Source of the DNA: an uncultured bacterium | GTDB taxonomy: Bacteria; Myxococcota_A; Bradymonadia; UBA7976; VGTA01 | Reading direction: 5' to 3' | NCBI GenBank assembly: GCA_943788935.1 | Contig: CALSSE010000005.1 | Location: 124,001-188,000 of the forward strand | Length of the DNA: 64,000 bases | Shown here: one piece after another, positions 28,866-37,143 of the stretch | Numbering within the stretch: the stretch's first letter is position 1 | How the letters are laid out: every line of letters begins with the position of its first letter | Notes under the pieces: generated by a model | The model's database searches: none | What the model saw: the letters and a program-made list of their open reading frames with translations, nothing else | Told to the model about the DNA's origin: nothing | Made by a program: the position numbers and the translations under genes

Positions 28866-30395
28866 ATGATCGCAAATAAAAACAGTAGTAGAGCTTCATC
28901 CTTACGAGAAAAGTCTCCTGACCAACTGGTGATTTTAGCAGCTGGGATGGGTAGCCGAATCAGAGCAGGGGGCGCAGAGACACCTAAGCCTCTAGTAGAC
29001 GTTGGTGGTTTATCTCTCCTTAAGAGAGCGATATTAACCGCGACTCGTGCTGGAGTTAAACGCTTCGTCGTTGTCTTAGGTTATGAAGCAGAGCTGATCC
29101 ATAGCGCCCTGATTGACGACCCACAGCTTGCTCTATTCGAGATCGAGTGGGTACTTCACGAGAGGTATCAACTTAAAAATGGAGTGAGTGTTCTACAAGC
29201 TCGTCCATTTGTTGATGGTGAATTCTACCTCACCATGGCTGACCATGTCGTGGAAGCGGACATTTACAAGTTACTAGGCGCACACTCAATGAAGGGTGAT
29301 CTCGCCTTAGCGGTGGACTACAAGCTAGAGCAAGTGTTCGATATGGATGACGCTACCAAGGTCAAGGTAGGCGTAGAAGATGAAATCTTAGCGATAGATA
29401 AAAACCTCAGCGAGTTTGACGCAGTAGACACAGGCGTATTTCGCTGCACTCATGGCTTATTTGATGCATTAGAAGTCGTTTATGATAGAGAAGGTGACGC
29501 CTCTCTCAGTCAAGGAGTGAAGGCGCTCGCTGACCAACAGAGAGCCCACACGGTCAGCATCGGTGAGTCATGGTGGCAAGATGTGGATGACCTACTCACT
29601 CGTGATGAAGCAGAACGACGATTATTCAAGAGTCTCACTAAAGAGAGCGATGGTTTCGTCAGTAAGACGGTTAATCGACCGATCAGTAAGTGGATTAGCC
29701 GTCGATTAATGAAGACTTCGGTCTCTCCGAATCATGTCACAGCGGCGGCTCTGACCATCGGCCTATTAGCCGCTGTATGTAACCTGCTCGCTGATGCTGA
29801 GAACCTTTGGCTTGTCGCTTTAGGCGGAGTGCTATTTCAGTTCTCTTCTATCGTAGATGGCTGTGACGGTGAGCTCGCGCGTCTCCGCTTCCAGTTTAGT
29901 AAATTTGGTGCTTGGTTCGACACGATCTCTGACGTGATTATCAATCATAGCTACCTCTTTACCTTAGGCGTCGCGGCTTCGTGTATCACCGGAGAACCGA
30001 TTTGGAGCTATATTAGCGCCCTCGTCCTCACCCTCAGCGTAATCGTTCTAAAGTCCATGACCAGCGTTCTAAACGCCAAGGGAGAGACCTACCTCCCAGC
30101 CATGGAGTGGTCCTATAAAAATGAGGCGGACTGTCAAACCCTCTTCCAGAAGACTTGTAAGCGCTTCGCTTTCATGGCTCGGAGAGATTTTTATGCTTTC
30201 GCGTTGATGATTCTATCTTTTGTGGGCGTCATGGCACTCAAAGTGAGCACCATTGGCAGCCTCGTTATCATCGGCTTCGTTTTTGGCCAGCATCTTCGTA
30301 CCAAGCTCGCTAAAGATCAAGGTCTCTCAGGGACGACTGATCATAGTCAACAGGCCACTGGTCAGCTGACCTCACTCTCAGAGCAGGCGGCGTGA
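28866..30395 (+). CDS. Fused sugar-phosphate nucleotidyltransferase and CDP-alcohol phosphatidyltransferase
   Basis: Two domains in 509 residues. About residues 18-245 form a nucleotidyltransferase (VILAAGMGSRIR, then TPKPLVDVGG; TMADHVVEAD). About 258-480 form a membrane CDP-alcohol phosphatidyltransferase with the full D-G-x2-A-R-x8-G-x3-D-x3-D motif: DGELAR followed by GAWFDTISD. This is the layout of bifunctional IPCT/DIPPS enzymes, which make CDP-inositol and join it to inositol phosphate, as known for di-myo-inositol-phosphate synthesis in thermophiles. By homology it may make a phospho-inositol or related phosphodiester; the substrate alcohol is unproven. Its 3' end overlaps the convergent neighbour by 34 bases. 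Confidence 0.85.
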   Translation: MIANKNSSRASSLREKSPDQLVILAAGMGSRIRAGGAETPKPLVDVGGLSLLKRAILTATRAGVKRFVVVLGYEAELIHSALIDDPQLALFEIEWVLHERYQLKNGVSVLQARPFVDGEFYLTMADHVVEADIYKLLGAHSMKGDLALAVDYKLEQVFDMDDATKVKVGVEDEILAIDKNLSEFDAVDTGVFRCTHGLFDALEVVYDREGDASLSQGVKALADQQRAHTVSIGESWWQDVDDLLTRDEAERRLFKSLTKESDGFVSKTVNRPISKWISRRLMKTSVSPNHVTAAALTIGLLAAVCNLLADAENLWLVALGGVLFQFSSIVDGCDGELARLRFQFSKFGAWFDTISDVIINHSYLFTLGVAASCITGEPIWSYISALVLTLSVIVLKSMTSVLNAKGETYLPAMEWSYKNEADCQTLFQKTCKRFAFMARRDFYAFALMILSFVGVMALKVSTIGSLVIIGFVFGQHLRTKLAKDQGLSGTTDHSQQATGQLTSLSEQAA

Positions 30396-31222
30396 TCAAA
30401 GGCCCTCTGAACATGGGTGGGAAAGTGAGTGAGTTGAGTCTTCAAACCGGTGAGTTCCTCATTGGCCGCAAAATGGGCGAAGAGTAACTCTAACTCAAAG
30501 AGGTCGAGTTCTACGAAGATCATAGTATAGGCAGGGAGGGGCTTAGCGCGCACACGCCGACGACACCGCTCGAATTGATGAAGTAAGGCCGGACGAAGAG
30601 TGGGTGACGTCGATCGATAAAGAGCTAAGAGTGCGTGACGAGGAAACAGCTCATGAGTTGCGAGACGCATCATAGGTCGAACCCACGGGCCGCTAAGCTC
30701 GATCCGCTCACTCTCGCAAATCGACTCAAAGAGCTCATGACCTCTTGGGCTATGAAACAGCATCGAGAGCCCTCTCTCTAGTTTAGCTTGACGTCGTTTG
30801 TCGCATTTTACGCTCTCCGATTGTGGATCGACTTGTCGTACTCTCTTGAACCAAGCGACCAAAGCCTGCTCTAGTTCCCCTACGCTCAACACTCTCATAA
30901 GCGGCGCGAGCTGATCAGCCTCATCGGTGGTTAGTTGATCACTCTCCACCATCGAAAATAGCGCCACTCGAATAGAAAAAAGCGAGACAGGGCTGCTCCG
31001 TCTCATCACCTCATCAAGAGTAGAAGGAAGTGTAAATAAGAGTGAGCGAGCGTAATCCAAAGAACTAGAAAAGTTCTTGAGAGAGATCGAGCAGAGCGCT
31101 TGACTGAGAGACATATCAAGGTCACCGAGCAGCTTGAGTATCGTAGATAAACTTCGCTGATCTAGCCCTTGGCTACTTGAATGGATCGATGAGAGGGGGA
31201 GCTGAGCCATAACTTTCTTCAT
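30362..31222 (-). CDS. Hypothetical protein
   Basis: A 286-residue predicted soluble, helix-rich protein with no recognised family. Features are a Ser/Leu-rich N-terminus, a basic central region (VKCDKRRQAKLERGLSMLF) and a Leu/Phe/Glu-rich C-terminal helix (IFVELDLFELELLFAHF). Its end overlaps the convergent nucleotidyltransferase/phosphatidyltransferase gene by 34 bases, so one start-to-stop span could be slightly off, though both frames look genuinely coding. Confidence 0.65.
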   Translation of the reverse strand: MKKVMAQLPLSSIHSSSQGLDQRSLSTILKLLGDLDMSLSQALCSISLKNFSSSLDYARSLLFTLPSTLDEVMRRSSPVSLFSIRVALFSMVESDQLTTDEADQLAPLMRVLSVGELEQALVAWFKRVRQVDPQSESVKCDKRRQAKLERGLSMLFHSPRGHELFESICESERIELSGPWVRPMMRLATHELFPRHALLALYRSTSPTLRPALLHQFERCRRRVRAKPLPAYTMIFVELDLFELELLFAHFAANEELTGLKTQLTHFPTHVQRAFDHAACSESEVS

Positions 31223-31303
31223 GAGTATATCTCCTCATTACGTGAGTGGGTGAAGAGAGAGCGCTCGTCCATCTTTTGGTGAGGCTCTCATATACCCTCT
31301 CTC

Positions 31304-31330
31304 CAAAAATTTGACTTTGTTGCGTCAAAT
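31304..31330 (-). terminator. Possible intrinsic terminator
   Basis: On the minus strand ATTTGAC pairs with GTCAAAT across an 8-base loop, followed by a run of T. It lies about 70 bases beyond the stop of the lipoprotein gene ending at 31399. The stem is AT-rich and weak. Confidence 0.35.
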
Positions 31331-31398
31331 CAGGATTTATTTTTACTGAAGGGCCCCTGACGTCACCTAACTATATGTTTTTTAAAGATTTAAAAACT

Positions 31399-32097
31399 CT
31401 ACTTTTTTATCAAAACTAGATGATGAGGAGTCGTGAGTGCCTCAATTCGACCTTTGAGGCTCGCAGGAAGAGGGATAGATTTGCTCTTGCGAAAGATCTT
31501 CTTCCTCGCTGCATCGAGGAAGCGACTCTGATTACTAGAAGTGTTCTCTTGTCTAAATTGAACCTGAATAGGCGTCGACTTGAGCACTAAGGTACGCTTC
31601 TTTTGATTAATATACCCTGACGTCTCAATCAACATCCGTCCCGCTTTGACCGCTCGTTTGAGGCTCTTTACTTGACCTTTGGCAAAAGCGGGTACCTTCT
31701 TGGTTTTAATCTTTCTACCGTCGAAGTGTAACCAAAAACGAGCTTTATTACCCGCCTCAAAAGTGAGTCCTTCGACTTTAGTGAAAGAGATCTTTCCTCC
31801 TAAATACTTTTTATCAAGCTCTCGCCCCTTATAAGTGTAGGGGAGCATCGATTTGATCGCTTTTTGTAAAACGGCTTTACCGATCAAGACCGCTGAACCT
31901 TCACCGGTCTGTAGGTGTTGGTGATAAGCTCCGATACTCTGTTGAGCGCTCTTAAGGGCTCGAATCTGTGATCGTTCTCGCGAAATATCAGACTCTAATG
32001 ACTTAAGTGTCGCTTGTGAAGGCCCACAGGCGCTCAAGAGAATGATAGTGAGTAAAGCGATCGTCGCTGTGACTATTTTATGTAGATTAAATAACAT
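31399..32097 (-). CDS. Lipoprotein of unknown function
   Basis: The N-terminus has a signal core and lipobox LLSACG, so the product should be lipid-anchored. Next comes a charged helix, likely coiled coil (ATLKSLESDISRERSQIRAL). The rest is basic with short strands (KARFWLHFDGRKIKTKKVP, RTLVLKSTPIQVQF), a little like membrane-associated SMP/LEA-like folds, but I cannot assign it. It follows another small lipoprotein by ten bases on the same strand, so the two are probably one operon. Confidence 0.75.
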   Translation of the reverse strand: MLFNLHKIVTATIALLTIILLSACGPSQATLKSLESDISRERSQIRALKSAQQSIGAYHQHLQTGEGSAVLIGKAVLQKAIKSMLPYTYKGRELDKKYLGGKISFTKVEGLTFEAGNKARFWLHFDGRKIKTKKVPAFAKGQVKSLKRAVKAGRMLIETSGYINQKKRTLVLKSTPIQVQFRQENTSSNQSRFLDAARKKIFRKSKSIPLPASLKGRIEALTTPHHLVLIKK

Positions 32098-32107
32098 GCT
32101 TCACCTC

Positions 32108-32521
32108 TTATTTAACGCGGAGTGAGTGACGTTTACAACCAGAGCGTGAAGCGCTCTTCGCTGATCCAAAAGTCGCCTGTTTCCCCTTTTTCTTTTTAAA
32201 GGGGAGCGGACCAAAACTACTTTTACTCACCGCATATCCACAGCTCAGGGTCAGGTCCTTAGCCATCGCTTTATGTTTCTTTTCGAGACGACCGCTCTTG
32301 GAGAAGTCAGCGTTGACCTGGCGAGCGAGCTCCGCCCTCTCGCTAGCGATCTGATCTCGCTCACCGATGAGTTGATCATAGCGCGTCTGCTCCTCAGGCG
32401 TAAGTTGTGAACCCGCGCAACCGATTTGACCCATAGTAAGCATAAGTAGACAAGCGATCGAAGAGAGACACAACCTCCTCCAATCGAGTCTTAGGTTAAG
32501 ATTTTTTTGTTTATCATTCAT
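32108..32521 (-). CDS. Small lipoprotein
   Basis: A 137-residue product with a long basic n-region, signal core (LSSIACLLMLTMGQ) and lipobox QIGC. It continues as a charged helix (TRYDQLIGERDQIASERAEL, probable coiled coil) and ends in a Lys-rich segment (PFKKKKGKQATF) with a Cys pair (LSCGY and SGCKRH). No family recognised. It shares its transcription direction and a ten-base gap with the following lipoprotein, which has a similar coiled start. Confidence 0.7.
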   Translation of the reverse strand: MNDKQKNLNLRLDWRRLCLSSIACLLMLTMGQIGCAGSQLTPEEQTRYDQLIGERDQIASERAELARQVNADFSKSGRLEKKHKAMAKDLTLSCGYAVSKSSFGPLPFKKKKGKQATFGSAKSASRSGCKRHSLRVK

Positions 32522-32641
32522 TTACTATCCTCTCGTTTTATGGAGTCAATCAAGTCATTAGAGTTAATATAAAGGCCAGAGATCTCTATGCATAAAGACC
32601 TTATCAATCTTTGATGAAGTGCTCGATCGGTTATCAATCAT

Positions 32642-34579
32642 TCATCGCTTCTCGTATGGAGCCCAATAGGGAATATGATTACCGCTATTCAAAGATTGAT
32701 AGGGGAGCCAAAAAGCGGGGGAAGAAGGGTCTTGTCCCGCAGGCGCCTCTAGGTCGATCGCGGTGACCCAGATCTGCGGCGTTGGATTCCCCCTCTGACC
32801 TTGAACGAGCTGATGCCCATAATCCCTAAAACTACTGAAAGCGAGCCAGATCTTGCCACGGCGATCATGAGGTGACCATTTAGGCCAACTATTCCCTTGG
32901 AGCGAACCTCGATTAGCTCGATCTAGCCTGACCGGGGCGCTCTGATCTCCCACGCGCTTTACCCATAGGTCTACATTAGGATTGCCCATGTTCTCGTCAT
33001 TCATGTTAGGGTTATCACCCTCCACATTGTAAGCGATAAAGGATCCCTCCGGTGAATAGGCAGGACGGGTATTCCATGTCTCACCTTGAGGAGCGATCAC
33101 CTCAGCAGCTTCTCCCCATGCCGACCCCTGCTGCACCCATTCATAAATAGAGCCACTGCTAATTCCTACGTCAGGGAGAGGGTTAGCGAATCCACTTGGC
33201 CCTACGACCGCGACGATTCGGTCTCCCTGCCATGACCAATCAGGAGAGCCTCCTACCGTGCCTTGTGGGAGATTAAGCTCTTCGATGAGCGTTCCATTAT
33301 TACTGTCCATAATCGTTAGACGTCCCCCATTACCGGCGATAAGTATATTGGGATCTGGAGAAAAGCTAGGGAAGTACCCAATGATACCAGCGGGGTCATA
33401 GTTCAGAGCACGGGGATCATCGATCGATGAGGTTGAGAGCTCTCCAAAGGGAGGAAAGGTCGTACGAGTAAAAGCGATCCGTGTCCCATCCCTAGAGAGC
33501 GCATGACACGCTGGACAGCTGATCTCCGGCGAGGTTTGGGGAGTGAGGAGAGGCTCAGGCGCTCTCTCGCCAGCGGCGAGCCTCATGATTCCTGAGTCGG
33601 TAGTAGACCAGTAATAGACCGCACCGATAAGCTGAGAGGGGTCAGCGATAAGCGATAAACTTGGTCCATCACAACGCTGGCCCATCGGGGTGAGGTAGCT
33701 GATCGACCAAGAGCTAGCGCCGTTAAGTCCACTCAGCTTAGCGCTCTCCCATGCGATCCCTTCAGGAGTGAGAATATTGTCATTAGTAAACCATCTCAAC
33801 TGTGTCTCTCCCGCCGTAGCGGTGATCAGATAGGGAGCTTGACTCTGGCCCTGATTCCATTGAAAACTGAACCCCTGAAGGTTGAGCGGGATGGTCGTGA
33901 AGGGCTCTGGATAAATGAAAGAGAGAGGGTCGCATTCATTCGTCGGTATGGCTTGGTCAAAACGCGAAGGACTCTCAGCAGAAACCCCATCAAGAACTAC
34001 ATCTTGAGGAGCGGTCACCGTGACAGTAGCGACCGCCACCAGTACTTCTCCCCCCTCACTCGATTCATACTCAGCAAAGACTTGAGCTTCCCCCGCCATA
34101 CCGTTCGATTGAAACACTCCATCGATGAGGACACCAAGAGAGCCTGGCGATACCCGCCAGATCAACTCGTTAGGGGTGAGAGGACGCTCTTCGGTGTTCG
34201 AGATCAAAGAGACGGTGAAGACTTGGTTAGGTGGTTCAACACCTTCTCGGATGATCAAAAGAGACTCTCTTGGCTCAATCTTAAGTACACTCTCTCCGGC
34301 GCTCTCTCCAGCGCTCTCTCCAGCGCTCTCTCCGGCGCTCTCTCCGGCGCTCTCTCCGGCGCTCTCTCCGGCGCTCTCTCCGGCGCTCTCTCCGGCGCTC
34401 TCTCCGGCGCTCTCTCCGGCGCTCTCTCCGGCGCTCTCCCCGGCGAGTCTACCGACATCAGTCACCGAAGAATCTTCATGACTAGAACGTCCACTCTCAT
34501 CACAGGCGCTCATCATACAAAGGGAGCTAAAGATTAAGACTGAGAACCATAGGTTGTTGCTTGGACCGATGATATTCAT
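32642..34579 (-). CDS. PD40/TolB-like beta-propeller lipoprotein with a CxxCH site
   Basis: A 645-residue lipoprotein: signal, lipobox MMSAC, then thirteen AGES units. An Ig-like region (about residues 100-200) precedes an extended beta-propeller region with PD40/WD40-like motifs (RIAFTRTTFPP, YFPSFSPDPNIL, SPDWSWQGDRIVAVVG, RPAYSPEGSFIAYNVEGDN). Cys355-Pro-Ala-Cys358-His359, followed by ALSRDGTR, is a possible c-type haem site placed at the start of the propeller. The protein is presumably exported; whether haem is bound and what the propeller recognises are unknown. Confidence 0.8.
   Translation of the reverse strand: MNIIGPSNNLWFSVLIFSSLCMMSACDESGRSSHEDSSVTDVGRLAGESAGESAGESAGESAGESAGESAGESAGESAGESAGESAGESAGESAGESVLKIEPRESLLIIREGVEPPNQVFTVSLISNTEERPLTPNELIWRVSPGSLGVLIDGVFQSNGMAGEAQVFAEYESSEGGEVLVAVATVTVTAPQDVVLDGVSAESPSRFDQAIPTNECDPLSFIYPEPFTTIPLNLQGFSFQWNQGQSQAPYLITATAGETQLRWFTNDNILTPEGIAWESAKLSGLNGASSWSISYLTPMGQRCDGPSLSLIADPSQLIGAVYYWSTTDSGIMRLAAGERAPEPLLTPQTSPEISCPACHALSRDGTRIAFTRTTFPPFGELSTSSIDDPRALNYDPAGIIGYFPSFSPDPNILIAGNGGRLTIMDSNNGTLIEELNLPQGTVGGSPDWSWQGDRIVAVVGPSGFANPLPDVGISSGSIYEWVQQGSAWGEAAEVIAPQGETWNTRPAYSPEGSFIAYNVEGDNPNMNDENMGNPNVDLWVKRVGDQSAPVRLDRANRGSLQGNSWPKWSPHDRRGKIWLAFSSFRDYGHQLVQGQRGNPTPQIWVTAIDLEAPAGQDPSSPAFWLPYQSLNSGNHIPYWAPYEKR
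34291..34446 (-). repeat. 12-bp tandem repeat (13 copies) encoding AGES
   Basis: The plus-strand unit is TCTCTCCGGCGC, with only one repeated A/G variant. It lies directly after the lipobox region of the PD40 lipoprotein. Confidence 0.96.
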
Positions 34580-34618
34580 AGGGCGTTGTACTCGTACAGT
34601 AATAGAGTGAAGGAGAGA

Positions 34619-36421
34619 TCAAGCATAAGGATCATCATCTTTAGAGGAATCTTCGTCAGTGTCTTCACTTTGATGACTTGGTTTTAAGTGAGCTCGAACA
34701 TAGGTATTGATCTTATTGAAGGTACGCGAGATTTTCCCAGCGAATAACGCAGGAAGACTCGATGATGACCTCGAAAACTGTGGAGATGAGAGGGAGCGTT
34801 CTCTTGTTCGTGACTCTCGCCATGAGCGTAGGAGGAGCGGGAGGTAAACATAGATCACAGGAGCGATTAAAAATAAGACTAGAGACCATAGCCAACTTAC
34901 CCCAAAGCGTACAAAAGGGGTGACCGCTCCTCTCAGCTTTGCCTCTCCGTAGAGAATGCCTGCTTCAAAGAGCTTCAGCTGCCCGTGTTGATGACCTTGA
35001 GGGTCGATGAGCGTTGTGACGCCAGCTTGACCTACCCGCAGAAGCCATCGACCGGTCTCTACTGCCCGTACAATCGCTCTATTGGTCATATGATGGCTGA
35101 TCGGAGTCTCTCCAAACCCAGCATCATTGCTTAAAACGATCATTAACCGAGCACCTGCTTGAGCTAATGCTCGTCCTGCGTGCGGATAGATGGATTCAAA
35201 ACAGATCAGCACTCCGACTGCTCCCCATTTAGTTGGTAAAGGTCGCCACTCTTCACCAGGGGTAAATCGAGCCTCGACACCAGGGACGGTCTTCACTTTC
35301 TCATAGCGACCGATCACCCGCTGATCATGTGCTGAGAAGGCTAAATTATACTCCCTCCCATCAGAGTCCATATGCGCTAGACCGCCGATCAGCCAAGGCT
35401 CTTGATCGCTCTGTGGTAAGAGCCTCTGACGAAGCTCAGGGGTGTTAATGATCGGCACCCGCAGCGCACTCTCCGCCCATACCATGAGGTCAACACCTTG
35501 AGCTCGAGCTTCCTTGACGAGAGTCTCATAGGTCTCAACGACGTCTACACTGAGCCGTGGGTCTGCCTCAGTCGCCTGATAAAACTCATTAGTGAACCCT
35601 CCTTGGAGGCCAGCGATCTTAAGTGGGTCCCCATCGACAGAAGGTGGAGAGAGATACCCCCAAGTATAGATCCCGACGATGATCAACAAACCTCCTAGCC
35701 CGGTAAAGGCGCGAGTCGCTTTTAAGTGGATACGCTGCCGAGCGAGCCTCGCCTCTCGCTCCTCTGCTGGCTCTTCAGACTGTCGAGAACGACGACTCTT
35801 TGTGTCTCTCTCTCCTTCTTCGGAGTGTTCACCTTCTACATCTCCGATCTCCGCTTCAATATCATGAGCGCTGAGGCACATCCAAATCGAGCTAGAGACA
35901 AGGGCGACTAAGGCGCTGACCCCTAAGCCTCCCATAACACTCGACCACCCGAGAAGTGGAGTGAACCAAGAAATATCGGCGAGACACCCTACATAGCTAG
36001 CGGGGAGCGCGACTGGCCCCACGGTTCTCAACCACTCAGTGAGCGTCCAAATGATCGCTGGCGTGAGGAGCTCATAGACGAGACGTAAAGCATAAGGTAG
36101 CTGTGGTGAGATGAATCGACGAACAATATAAATAACCGCCCCAAACAGAGTCATTTGACTCGCCGTATAGAAGCTAAAAGCCCAAAATATCCACCACCCA
36201 TAGTTGAGCACACCAAAAATATGCACTCCCCCCAAAAAACCAACCCAAGCTCCAAGAGAGACTGCTTCCCCTAGAGACGTCACTGCTCTCAGCGCAAAGA
36301 GGAGAGGGAGGTTAGCGATAAGAGCTAAAGGTCCATAAAAGACAAAGGCGGCACCATTTAAGCACCCAGACAGAGTCGCCAAAGCCCACATTAAATGCCT
36401 AGGCATTGATGAGATAGACAT
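34619..36421 (-). CDS. lnt: Apolipoprotein N-acyltransferase
   Basis: The inner-membrane enzyme that adds the third acyl chain to lipoproteins. About eight hydrophobic segments precede a nitrilase-type domain with the triad Glu in LMVWAESALRVPI, Lys in RYEKVKTVPG, and Cys in GVLICFESIYPHAG. A last TM segment follows (LWSLVLFLIAPVIYVYLPLL). The open frame runs 34 codons further upstream, but the Met at 36421 overlaps the previous stop (ATGA) and suits the first hydrophobic segment. Between TM and catalytic domain there is a highly charged insertion (GDVEGEHSEEGERDTKSRRS), and the C-terminus has an unusual hydrophilic tail. A functional Lnt fits the many lipoproteins here. Confidence 0.93.
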   Translation of the reverse strand: MSISSMPRHLMWALATLSGCLNGAAFVFYGPLALIANLPLLFALRAVTSLGEAVSLGAWVGFLGGVHIFGVLNYGWWIFWAFSFYTASQMTLFGAVIYIVRRFISPQLPYALRLVYELLTPAIIWTLTEWLRTVGPVALPASYVGCLADISWFTPLLGWSSVMGGLGVSALVALVSSSIWMCLSAHDIEAEIGDVEGEHSEEGERDTKSRRSRQSEEPAEEREARLARQRIHLKATRAFTGLGGLLIIVGIYTWGYLSPPSVDGDPLKIAGLQGGFTNEFYQATEADPRLSVDVVETYETLVKEARAQGVDLMVWAESALRVPIINTPELRQRLLPQSDQEPWLIGGLAHMDSDGREYNLAFSAHDQRVIGRYEKVKTVPGVEARFTPGEEWRPLPTKWGAVGVLICFESIYPHAGRALAQAGARLMIVLSNDAGFGETPISHHMTNRAIVRAVETGRWLLRVGQAGVTTLIDPQGHQHGQLKLFEAGILYGEAKLRGAVTPFVRFGVSWLWSLVLFLIAPVIYVYLPLLLRSWRESRTRERSLSSPQFSRSSSSLPALFAGKISRTFNKINTYVRAHLKPSHQSEDTDEDSSKDDDPYA

Positions 36422-37116
36422 CACCACCTCCGACTTAATCGAGGAGGTAACCTCATCGAGGGAGCGCTCTGCCAAGAGGGAGGGATCGTGGAAAGAATGA
36501 CTCCTCGTTGGGGATCTACCCACGCTATTTTATCATAGTAATGACCGACGATCATTGTGGGTAAAGGAGCGGGTGGTGGAGGCCACACAAGAGAGACCTC
36601 ACCCGCAGCACCGACACCAATACTCTCTATAAAATCAACTCCACGAGAGCGGAGAGCCGTATGCCATTGACCGCGATTCACCTCTGGATCTTTATCGGTC
36701 ACAAAGGGAGGAGCTGTGCCAATATCTTTACCGAAGCGTTGGGCTAGCTCCCTCCATAATGGCGCTAATCGAGCATCAATGATCGTCACCTCTTGAGGTG
36801 GTTTATTAGCCTCTAGAGCAAGTAATATGCTCTGATGTGCCTGATACACCCTTTTTGTCCCATGGGTCGTGAGATTAATATTAAGCTGCTCTTGAGCTCT
36901 ATTAACGACGAAGCCTATATATCCTAAGCTGGCCATAAAAAACAATCCCGAGAGTACAACAGTCCAAGAGATTTCAGGTAATAATGAGACCGCCCGCCAA
37001 ACAGAAAACCCCTTCTCTCCCTGAACACGCTTCCTACTCTTTGATCGTTTTTTTTTCTTACGCGGAGAAGACTTTCGTCTCTTAGATCTCTCGCGCTGTT
37101 TATCTTCGCTCATCAC
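36421..37116 (-). CDS. Membrane protein with very basic N-terminus
   Basis: A 231-residue protein with about 35 residues rich in Arg, Lys and Ser (RSKRRKSSPRKKKKRSKSRK), then one TM segment (ISWTVVLSGLFFMASLGYIGFVV) and a periplasmic domain of about 150 residues (IIDARLAPLWRELAQRFGKD, then GVDFIESIGVGAAGEVSL). Family not recognised. Its stop overlaps the lnt start by ATGA, indicating translational coupling with Lnt and perhaps an envelope role. Two adjacent ATGs (37116, 37113) could serve as start. Confidence 0.75.
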   Translation of the reverse strand: MMSEDKQRERSKRRKSSPRKKKKRSKSRKRVQGEKGFSVWRAVSLLPEISWTVVLSGLFFMASLGYIGFVVNRAQEQLNINLTTHGTKRVYQAHQSILLALEANKPPQEVTIIDARLAPLWRELAQRFGKDIGTAPPFVTDKDPEVNRGQWHTALRSRGVDFIESIGVGAAGEVSLVWPPPPAPLPTMIVGHYYDKIAWVDPQRGVILSTIPPSWQSAPSMRLPPRLSRRW

Positions 37117-37143
37117 ACGCTCACGATCGTGAAGGTCTAGCGT

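Noticed and set aside
33839..34537. A 232-codon plus-strand frame opposite the PD40 lipoprotein
   Set aside because: Most of it is an antisense reading of the AGES array; the sense gene has clear signal, lipobox and domains.
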